Positions 45,798-54,600 of a DNA stretch of 64,000 nt are shown here, piece after piece. Location: positions 74,501 through 138,500 of the forward strand of contig JAXIVH010000045.1 of assembly GCA_036785325.1 (NCBI GenBank). Direction: 5' to 3'. Both the position numbers and the translations under genes were made by a program. The notes beneath the pieces are model-generated. The model was given only the letters and a program-made list of their open reading frames with translations, was not told the DNA's origin and did not search any database. The stretch is from Urophycis tenuis (lineage: Eukaryota > Chordata > Actinopteri > Gadiformes > Phycidae). How positions within the stretch are numbered: position 1 is the first letter of the stretch; the number at the start of each line of letters is the position of its first letter.

Positions 45798-45990
45798 ACT
45801 AGTTATTATTCGACCCGTTTAAGAGCCCTCATATAACCTAAAACATGTTTCTAAAGCCTAGTGCTACAGTTCTAAAGTACTATATAGATTAAAGTTTTTA
45901 AAAAAACTTTAATCTAAGAAAAAAGGAAAAAGATCGGGAGCTGCTGTGTCGGGCTGCCACTCGCTGCGGCGCCGGAACCGGAAGGGTTCC
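45798..45990 (-). other. 5' untranslated region of the LINE
   Basis: About 190 bp lies upstream of the first ATG. The outer 60 bp is G/C-rich; the inner part is A/T-rich. It contains a perfect 32-bp palindrome (45885-45916), a hairpin at the outer end (45972-45992), and an in-frame TAA at 45819-45821. An internal promoter would be expected for an autonomous LINE, but no motif can be pointed to with confidence. Confidence 0.7.
45885..45916. repeat. Perfect 32-bp AT-rich inverted repeat in the LINE 5' UTR
   Basis: TAGATTAAAGTTTTT (45885-45899) and its exact reverse complement (45902-45916) are separated by two A bases. The transcript could form a 15-bp stem about 90 bases upstream of the first ATG. 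A perfect match over 15 bp in an otherwise unstructured AT-rich leader is unlikely to be random drift. Confidence 0.85.
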
Positions 45991-45992
45991 GG
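45972..45992. repeat. 8-bp-arm hairpin at the LINE 5' end
   Basis: CCGGAACC (45972-45979) and GGTTCCGG (45985-45992) flank a 5-base loop. The last bases merge with the satellite G-run, so one or two arm bases could come from the target. If the hairpin is part of the element, the copy is close to full length at its 5' end. Confidence 0.7.
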
Positions 45993-46006
45993 GGGGGGGG
46001 GGGGGG

Positions 46007-48900
46007 TCTGTTATGATTTTTTTAAAAAAATAAATAAAATAATTTTATTATTTTTTTTATAAAGCCCACACCCGGGGTGGCTAGAAATTTCCAATCCTGC
46101 CTCAGTGATGGGGGGGGGGGGTCTGTTGTGATTTTTTATTTTTTTTATTTTTTTATAAAGGCTAGAAATTTCCAATCCTGGCTCTGTGATGGGGGGGGTG
46201 GTCTGTTATGATTTTTTCTTATTTTATTTTTTTTATCAAGCCCACACCCGGGGTGGCTAGACATTTCCAATCCTGGCTCAGTAATGGGGGGGGGGGGTCT
46301 GTTAAGAATTTGTTTTTTTTATTATTTTTTTATAAAGCCCACCCCCGGGGTGGCTAGAAATTTCAAAACCTGGCTCAGTGATGGGGGTGGGGGGGGTCTG
46401 TTATGATTTTTTTTTTTTTTTTTTTTCATAAAGCCCACACCCGGGGTGGCTAGAAAGTTCCAATCCTGGCTCAGTGATGGGGGGGGGGGGGTCTGTTGTG
46501 ATTTTTTATTTTTTTATTTTTTTTTATAAAGCCCACCCCCGGGGTGGCTAGAAATTTCCAATCCTGGCTCAGTGATGGGGGGGGGGGGTCTGTTATGATT
46601 TTTTTAAAAAAATAAATAAAATAATTTTATTATTTTTTTTATAAAGCCCACACCCGGGGTGGCTAGAAATTTCCAATCCTGCCTCAGTGATGGGGGGGGG
46701 GGTCTGTTGTGATTTTTTATTTTTTTTATTTTTTTATAAAGCCCACCCCCGGGGTGGCTAGAAATTTCCAATCCTGGCTCTGTGATGGGGGGGGGGGGGG
46801 GGTCTGTTATGATTTTTTATTATTATTTTTTTTTTATCAAGCCCACACCTGGGGTGGCTAGTCATTTCCAATCCTGGCTCAGTAATGGGGGGGGGTCTGT
46901 TGTGATTTTATTTTATTTTATTTTTTTTTATAAAGCCCACCCCCGGGTTGGCTAGAAATTTCCAATCCTGGCTCTGTGATGGGGGTGGGGTCTGTTACGA
47001 TTTTTAATTTTTTAATTTTTTTTTTATAAAGCCCAGACCCGGGGTGGCTAGAAATTTCCGATCCTGGCTCAGTGATGGGGGTGGGGTCTGTTATGATTTT
47101 TATTTTTTATTTTTTATAAAGCCCACACCCGGGGTGGCTAGAAATTTCCAATCCTGACTCTGTGATGGGGGTGGGGTCTGTCATGATTTTTTATTTTTTT
47201 ATTTTTTTTATAAAGCCCACACCCGAGGTGGCTAGAAATTTCCAATCCTGGCTCAGTGATTTGGGGGGGGGGGGTCTGTTATGATTTTATTTTATTTTTT
47301 TCTATAAAGCCCACACCGGGTGGCTAGAAATTTACAATCCTGGCTCAGTGATGGGGGTGGGGTCTGTTATGATTTTTTTTTTTTTTTTTATAAAGCCCAC
47401 ACCCGGGCTGGCTAGAAATTTCCAATCCTGGCTCAGTGATGGGGGGGGGGGTCTGTTATGATTTTTTTTTTTTTTTTTTTTATAAAGCCCACAACAGAGG
47501 TGGCTAGAAATTTCCAATCCTGGCTCAGAGATGGGTGGGGGTCTGTTATGAATTTTTATTTTTTTATTTTTTATTTTTTTTTATTTTATTATTTTTTGTA
47601 TAAAGCCCACAACCGAGGTGGCTAGAAATTTCCAATTCTGCCTCAGTGATGGGGGGGGGGGGTCTGTTGTGATTTTTTATTTTTTTTATTTTTTTATAAA
47701 GCCCACACCCGGGGTGGCTAGACATTTCCAATCCTGGCTCAGTAATGGGGGGGGTCTGCTATGAATTTTTATTTATTATTTTTTTTTTATAAAGCCCACA
47801 CCCGGGGTGGCTAGACATTTCCAATCCTGGCTCAGTGATGGGGGGGGGGTCTGTTATGATTTTTTTTTTTTTTCTATAAAGCCCACACCCGGGGTGGCTA
47901 GAAATGTCCAATCCTGCCTCAGTGATGGGGGGGGGGGGGTCTGTTGTGATTTTTTTTTTTTTTTTTTTATAAAGCCCACACCTGGGGTGGCTAGAAAGTT
48001 CCAATCCTGGTTCAGTGATGGGGGGGGGGGTCTGTTATGATTTTTTTTTTTTTTTTTTATAAAGCCCACACCCGGGTGGCTAGAAATTTCCAATCCTGGC
48101 TCAGTGATGGGGGTGGGGTCTGTTATGATTTATTATTATTTTTTTTTTATAAAGCCCACACCCCTGGTGGCTAGAAATTTCCAATCCTGGCTCAGTGATG
48201 GGGGGGGTCTGTTATGATTTTTTTAATTTTTTTTTAATATAATTTTGTTATTTTTTTTATAAAGCCCACACCCGGGGTGGCTAGAAATTTCCAATCCTGC
48301 CTCAGTGATGGGGGGGGGGGGGGGTCTGTTGTGATTTTTTTATTTTTTTTATTTTTTTATAAAGCCCACCCCCGGGGTGGCTAGAAATTTCCAATCCTGC
48401 CTCAGTGATGGGGGGGGGGGGGGTCTGTTGTGATTTTTTATTTTTTTTATTTTTTTATAAAGCCCACCCCCGGGGTGGCTAGAAATTTCCAATCCTGGCT
48501 CTGTGATGGGGGGGGGGGGGGTCTGTTATGATTTTTTTTTTTTTTTTTTTTTTTTATAAAGCCCACCCCCGGTGTGGCTAGAAATTTCCAATCCTGGCTC
48601 TGTGATGGGGGTGGGGTCTGTTATGATTTTTATTTTTTTTATTTTTTTTTTATAAAGCCCACACCCGGGGTGGCTAGAAATTTCCGATCCTGGCTCAGTG
48701 ATGGGGATTGGGTCTGTTATGATTTTTTTTTTTTTTTTTTTTTTTATAAAGCCCACACCCGAGGTGGCTAGAAATTTCCAATCCTGGCTCAGTGATGGGT
48801 GGGGGTCTGTTATGATTTTTTTTTTTTTTTTTTTAAATATATATATTTTTTTTTTTATAAAGCCCACACCCGGGGTGGCTAGAAATTTCCAATCCTGGCT
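46007..48900 (+). repeat. 5.3-kb block, copy B, part right of the LINE
   Basis: This part is collinear with 36758 to about 39700. The offset is 9249 bp at the start, 9234 bp after a 15-bp loss near 46160, 8843 bp near 48325 (about four monomers missing) and 9131 bp near 48758 (about three gained). Shared markers include GTTACGATTTTTAATT, AAAGCCCAGACCCGGGG, GTCATGATTTT, ACACCGGGTGGC, GGCTCAGAGATGG, CACAACCGAGG and the TA-dinucleotide spacer at about 39703 and 48835. Confidence 0.83.
46122..46702 (+). repeat. Six-monomer higher-order repeat with a 15-bp core deletion
   Basis: Slots are at 46122, 46202, 46298, 46397, 46492 and 46589; the next cycle starts at 46703 (period 581 bp). The first monomer reads ATAAAGGCTAGAAATTTCC at about 46156-46174, having lost the 15 bases CCCACCCCCGGGGTG that form the core dyad. 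The loss accounts for the period being 15 bp below 596. Confidence 0.88.
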
Positions 48901-49079
48901 CAGTGATGGGGGTGGGGGGGGGTCTGTTATGATTTTTATTTTTATTTTTTTTTATAAAGCCCACACCCGGGGTGGCTAGAAAGTTCCAATCCTGGCTCAG
49001 TAATGGGGGGGGGGTCTGTTAAGAATTTGTTTTTTTTATTATTTTTTTATAAAGCCCACCCCCGGGGTGGCTAGAAATT

Positions 49080-49990
49080 TTCAATCCTGGCTCTATGATG
49101 GGGGTGGGGTCTTTTATGATTTTTATTTTTTTTTATTATTTTTTTTTATAAAGCCCACACCCGGGGTGGCTAGAAATGTCCAATCCTGGCTCAGTAATGG
49201 GGGGGGGGTCTGTTATGAATTTTTATTTTTTTATTTTTGATTTTTTTATAATTTTAGTTATATTTTTATAAAGCCCACACCTGGGGTGGCTAGAAATTTC
49301 CAATCCTGGCTCTGTGATGGGGGGGTCTGTTATGATTTTTTATTTTTTTTATTTTTTATAAACCCCACACCCCGGGTGGCTAGAAATTTCCAATCCTGGC
49401 TCAGTAATGGGGGGGGGGTCTGTTATGATTTTTTTTTATTTTATTATTATTTTTTTTTATTAAGCCCACACCAGGGGTGGCTAGAAATTTCCAATACTTG
49501 CTCAGTAATGGGTGGGGGGGGTCTTTTATGAATTTTTATTTATATTATTTTTTTATTTTTATAAAGCCCACCCCGGGGTGGCTAGAAATTTCCAATCCTG
49601 TCTCTGTGATGGGGGGGGGGGGGGGGATTCTGTTATGATTTTCTTTTTTTTTTTTTTTTTTTTATAAAGCCCACACCCGGGGTGGCTATAAATTTCAAAT
49701 CCTGGCTCTGTGATGGGGTGGGGGGTCTGTTATGATTTTTATTATTTTTTTTTGTTTATTAAGCCCACACCCGGGGTGGCTAGACATTAACAATCCTGGC
49801 TCAGTAATGGGGGGGAGTCTGTTATTATTATTTTTTTTAATTATTATTTTTTCTTTATAAAGCCCACACCAGGGGTGGCTAGAAATTCCCAATCCTGGCT
49901 CAGTAATGGGGGGGGGTCTGTTATAATTGTTTTTTTTTTTTTTTTTATAAAGCCCACCCCCAGGGTGGCTAGAAATTTCCAATCCTGGCT
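49080..49990 (+). repeat. Degenerate patch of the satellite, right arm
   Basis: Core substitutions are frequent: GGCTCTATGATGG, AACCCCACACCCCGGG, CCAATACTTGCTCAG, GACATTAACAATCC, AAATTCCCAATCC and GTCTTTTATG. Spacers are long and mixed, for example GATTTTTTTATAATTTTAG near 49239. Several changes (CCAATACTTGC, GTCTTTTATG) are shared with the patch at 25.4-26.9 kb, so both may derive from one older segment. Confidence 0.7.
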
Positions 49991-50960
49991 CAGTGATGGG
50001 GGTGGGGTCTGTTATGATTTTTTTTTTTGATTTTTTTTATAAAGCCCACACCCGGGGTGGCTAGAAAGTTCCAATCCTGGCTCAGTGATGGGGGGGGGGG
50101 GGGTCTGTTGTGATTTTTTTAATTTTTCTTTTAAATAATTTTATTATTTTTTTATAAAGCCCACCCCCGGGGTGGCTAGAAATTTTCAATCCTGGCTCAG
50201 TGATGGGGGGGGGGGGGGGGGTCTGCTGTGATTTTTTTATTTTTTATTTTTTTATAAAGCCCACCCCCGGGGTGGCTAGAAATTTCCAATCCTGGCTCTG
50301 TGATGGGGGCGGGGTCTGTTATGATTTTTAATTTTTTTATTTTTTTTTTATAAAGCCCACACCCGGGGTGGCTAGAAATTTCCTATCCTGGCTCAGTGAT
50401 GGGGGTTGGGTCTGTTATGATTTTTTATTTTTATTTTTTTTTTATAAAGCCCACACTCGGGTTGGCTAGAAATTTCCAATCCTGGCTCAGTGATTGGGGG
50501 GGGGGGGGTCTGTTATGATTTTTTTTAATTATTTTTTTATAAAGCCCACACCCGGGGTGGCTAGAAAGTTCCAATCCTGGCTCAGTGATGGGGGTTGGGT
50601 CTGTTATGATTTTTTATTATTATTTTTTTTTTATAAAGCCCACACCCGGAGTGGCTAGAAATTTCCAATCCTGGCTCAGTGATGGGGGCGGGGGGGTCTG
50701 TTATGATTTTTTTAATTTTTTTTTATAAAGCCCACACCCGGGTGGCTAGAATTTTCCAATCCTGGCTCAGTGACGGGGGTGGGGTCTGTTATGATTTTTT
50801 TTTTTTTTTTTTTTTATAAAGCCCACACCCGGGGTGGCTAGAAATTTCCAATCCTGGCTCAGTGATGGGGGTTGGGTCTGTTATGATTTTTTTTTTTTTT
50901 TTTTTTTTTATAAAGCCCACACCCGGGGTGGCTAGAAATTTCCAATCCTGCCTCAGTGAT

Positions 50961-50992
<32 letters not shown>
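50961..50992 (+). repeat. 32-base uninterrupted G-run
   Basis: The longest G-run noted, in a CTGCCTCAGTGAT monomer followed by TCTGTTGTGA. Runs of 23 or more are also at 25043-25065, 29196-29223 and 62405-62427. Confidence 0.9.
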
Positions 50993-50993
<1 letters not shown>

Positions 50994-51064
50994 CTGTTGT
51001 GATTTTTTTTTTTTTTTTTTTTTTTATAAAGCCCACCCCCGGGGTGGCTAGAAATTTCCAATCC

Positions 51065-52480
51065 TGGCTCTGTGATGGGGGGGGGGGTCTGTTATGATTT
51101 TTTATTATTATTTTATTTTAATAAAGCCCACACCCGGGGTTGCTAGACATTTCCAATCCTGGCTCAGTAATGGGGGGGTCTGTTATGAATTTGTTTTTTT
51201 TATTATTTTTTTATAAAGCCCACACCCGGGGTGGCTAGAAATTTCCAATCCTGGCTCAGTGATGGGGGTGGGGGGGGGGTCTGTTATGATTTTTTTTATT
51301 TTTTTTTTTTATAAAGCCCACACCCGGGTTGGCTAGAAATTTCCAATCCTGGCTCAGTGATAGGGGGGGGGTCTGTTATGATTTTTTTTATTTTTTTTTA
51401 TAAAGCCCACACCCGGTTGGCTAGAAATTTCCAATCCTGGCTCAGTGATGGGGGGGGTCTGTTATGATTTTTTTTAATTTTTTTTTTTAATTTTTTAATT
51501 TTTTATTTTATAAAGCCCACCCCCGGGGTGGCTAGAAATTTCCAATCCTGGCTCAGTGATGGAGGTTGGGTCTCTTATGATTTTTTTTTTTCTTTTTTTT
51601 TTTATAAAGCCCACACCCGGGGTGGCTAGAAATTTCCAATCCTGGCTCAGTGATGTGGGGGGGGGCAGTCTGTTATGATTTTTTTTATTTTTTTTTATAA
51701 AGCCCACACCCGGTTGGCTAGAAATTTCCAATCCTGGCTCAGTGATGGGGGTGGGGTCTGTTATGATTTTTTTTTTTTTTTTTTTTTATAAAGCCCACAC
51801 CCGGGGTGGCTAGAAATTTCCAATCCTGGCTCAGTGATGGGGGGGGTCTGTTATGATTTTTTTTATTTTTTTTTTTAAATATATATATATTTTTTTGTAT
51901 AAAGCCCACCCCCGGGGTGGCTAGAAATTTCCAATCCTGGCTCTGTGATGGGGGTGGGGTCTGTTATGATTTTTTTTTTTTTTTTTTTTTTTATAAAGCC
52001 CACACCAGGGGTGGCTAGAAATTTCCAATACTGGCTCAGTGATGGGGGGGGGGTCTGTTATGATTTTTTTTTTTTCTTTTTATAAAGCCCACACCCGGGT
52101 GGCTAGAAATTTCCAATCCTGGCTCTGTGATGGGGGGGGGGGGTCTGTTATGATTTTTTATTATTATTTTATTTTAATAAAGCCCACACCCGGGGTTGCT
52201 AGACATTTCCAATCCTGGCTCAGTAATGGGGGGGTCTGTTATGAATTTGTTTTTTTTATTATTTTTTTATAAAGCCCACACCCGGGGTGGCTAGAAATTT
52301 CCAATCCTGGCTCAGTGATGGGGGTGGGGGGGGGTCTGTTATGATTTTTTTTATTTTTTTTTTTTATAAAGCCCACACCCGGGTTGGCTAGAAATTTCCA
52401 ATCCTGGCTCAGTGATAGGGGGGGGTCTGTTATGATTTTTTTTATTTTTTTTTATAAAGCCCACACCCGGTTGGCTAGAA
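51065..52480 (+). repeat. HOR fragment repeated at about 1056 bp
   Basis: A TTATTATTATTTTATTTT spacer followed by AATAAAGCCC and GGGGTTGCTAGAC occurs at decamers 51088 and 52144, an offset of 1056 bp. The following GAATTTG, GGGGGTGGGG and CCCGGGTTGG monomers match in order, as does a GTGATAGGGG marker. The same slot variant is found at 1868-2058. Confidence 0.75.
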
Positions 52481-53569
52481 ATTTCCAATCCTGGCTCAGT
52501 GATGGGGGTTGGGTCTCTTATGATTTTTTTTTTTTTTTTTTTTTATAAAGCCCACACCCGGGGTGGCTAGAAATTTCCAATCCTGGCTCAGTGATGGGGG
52601 GGGGGGGGGTCTGTTATGATTTTTTTTATTTTTTTTTATAAAGCCCACACCCGGTTGGCTAGAAATTTCCAATCCTGGCTCAGTGATGGGGGTGGGGTCT
52701 GTTATGATTTTTTTTTTTTTTTTTTTGTATAAAGCCCACCCCCGGGGTGGCTAGAAATTTCCAATCCTGGCTCTGTGATGGGGGTGGGGGGGGCCTGTTA
52801 TGATTTTTTATTTTTTTTATTTTTATAAAGCCCACACCAGAGGTGGCTAGAAATTTCCAATCCTGGCTCAGTGATGGGGGTGGGGTCTGTTATGATTTTT
52901 TTTTTTTTTTTTAATTTATAAAGCCCACACCCGGGGTGGCTAGAAATTTCCAATCCTGCCTCAGTGATGTGGGGGGGGGTCTGTTGTGATTTTAATTTTT
53001 TTTTAATTTTTTTATAAAGCCCACCCCCGGGGTGGCTAGAAATTTCCAATCCTGGCTCTGTGATGGGGGGGGGGGGGGTCTGTTATGATTTTTTATTATT
53101 ATTTTATTTTAATAAAGCCCACACCCGAGGTTGTTAGACATTTCCAATCCTGGCTCAGTAATGGGGGGGGTCTGTTATGAATTTGTTTTTTTAATTATTT
53201 TTTTATAAAGCCCACACCCGGGGTGGCTAGACATTTCCAATCCTGGCTCAGTAATGGGTGGGGTCTGTTATAATTTTTATTTTTTTTATTTTTTATAAAG
53301 CCCACACCCGGGGTGGCTAAAAATTTCCAATCCTGGCTCAGTGTTGGGGGTGGGGTCTGTTGTGATTTTTTTTTTTTTTTTTTTTTTTATAAAGCCCACC
53401 CCGGGGTGGCTAGACATTTCCAATCCTGACTCTGTGATGGGGGTGGGGTCTGTTATGATTTTTTATTTTTTTATTTTTTTTATAAAGCCCACACCCGGGG
53501 TGGCTAGAAATTTCCAATCCTGGCTCAGTGATGGGGGGGGGGGGGGACTGTTATGATTTTTTTTTTTTT

Positions 53570-54600
53570 TTTTTTATAAAGCCCACACCCGGGTGGCTAG
53601 AAATTTCCAATCCTGGCTCAGTGATGGGGGGGGGTCTGTTATGATTTTTATTTTATTTTTTTTTATAAAGCCCACCCCCGGGGTGGCTAGAAATTTCAAA
53701 TCCTGGCTCAGTGATGGGGGGGGGGGGGTCTGTTATGATTTTTTTTTTTTTTTTTATAAAGCCCACACCCGGGTGGCTATAAATTTCCAATCCTGGCTCA
53801 GTGATGGGGGTGGGGTCTGTTATGATTTATTTTTTTATTTTTTTATAAAGCCCACACCCGGGCTGGCTAGAAATTTCCAATCCTGGCTCAGTGATGGGGG
53901 GGGGGGGTCTGTTATGATTTTTTATTTTTTTTATTTTTATAAAGCCCACACCAGAGGTGGCTAGAAATTTCCAATCCTGGCTCAGTGATGGGTGGGGGTC
54001 TGTTATGAATTTTTATTTTTTTATTTTTTATTTTTTTTTATTTTATTATTTTTTGTATAAAGCCCACACCCGGGGTGGCTAGAAATTTCCAATCCTGCCT
54101 CAGTGATGGGGGGGGGGGGGGGGGGTCTGTTGTGATTTATTTATTATTATTATTTTTTTATAAAGCCCACCCCCGGGGTGGCTAGAAATTTCCAATCCTG
54201 GCTCTGTGATGGGGGGGGGGGGTCTGTTATGATTTTTTTTTTTGTTTTTTTTTTTATCAAGCCCACACTCGGGGTGGCTTGACATTTCCAATCCTGGCTC
54301 AGTAATGGGGGTGGGTTCTGTTATGATTTATTATTATTTTTTTTTATAAAGCCCACACCCCTGGTGGCTAGAAATTTCCAATCCTGCCTCAGTGATGGGG
54401 TGGGGGGGTCTGTTGTGATTTTTTATTTTTTTTATTTTTTTATAAAGCCCAACCCCGGGGTGGCTAGAAATTTCCAATCCTGGCTCTGTGATCCTGGCTC
54501 TGTGATGGGGGGGGGGGGGGGTCTGTTATGATTTTTTATTATTTTTTTTTTTTATCAAGCCCACACCCGGGGTGGCTAGTCATTTCCAATCCTGGCTCAG
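53570..54600 (+). repeat. 1.1-kb block, copy 2 (partner 33430-34560)
   Basis: Second copy of 33430-34560, about 20.1 kb away. It has the same ordered markers, including the doubled GATCCTGGCTCTGT at about 54490, but lacks one AAATAATT-type monomer. Parts of the block recur at 56.5-57.2 kb, 58.5-58.7 kb and 61.0-61.3 kb. Confidence 0.78.

Larger units (their letters stand above)
41856..45990 (-). mobile_element. Full-length-looking non-LTR retrotransposon (L2/CR1/Rex1-type LINE)
   Basis: An element of about 4.13 kb interrupts the satellite. Read on the minus strand it has a 5' region of about 190 bp, a 1018-codon endonuclease-reverse transcriptase frame, a 3' untranslated region of about 0.88 kb, and a tail of three ATCTT units. 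No poly(A) tail, terminal repeats, separate ORF1 or RNase H domain is seen. Both junctions are fixed by the empty paralogue at 36745/36746: the left flank ends GTGAT and the right flank starts with the G-run. There is no target-site duplication. The 5' boundary is uncertain by a few bases because the element's last visible bases are G. The intact frame suggests a recent insertion. Assignment to the L2/CR1/Rex1 group rests on protein motifs and tail type recalled from knowledge, not on a search. Confidence 0.93.

Noticed and set aside
45991..46010. Target-site duplication hidden in the G-run at the LINE 5' junction
   Set aside because: The left junction has no G bases between GTGAT and the AAGAT tail, so a G-only duplication is not supported.
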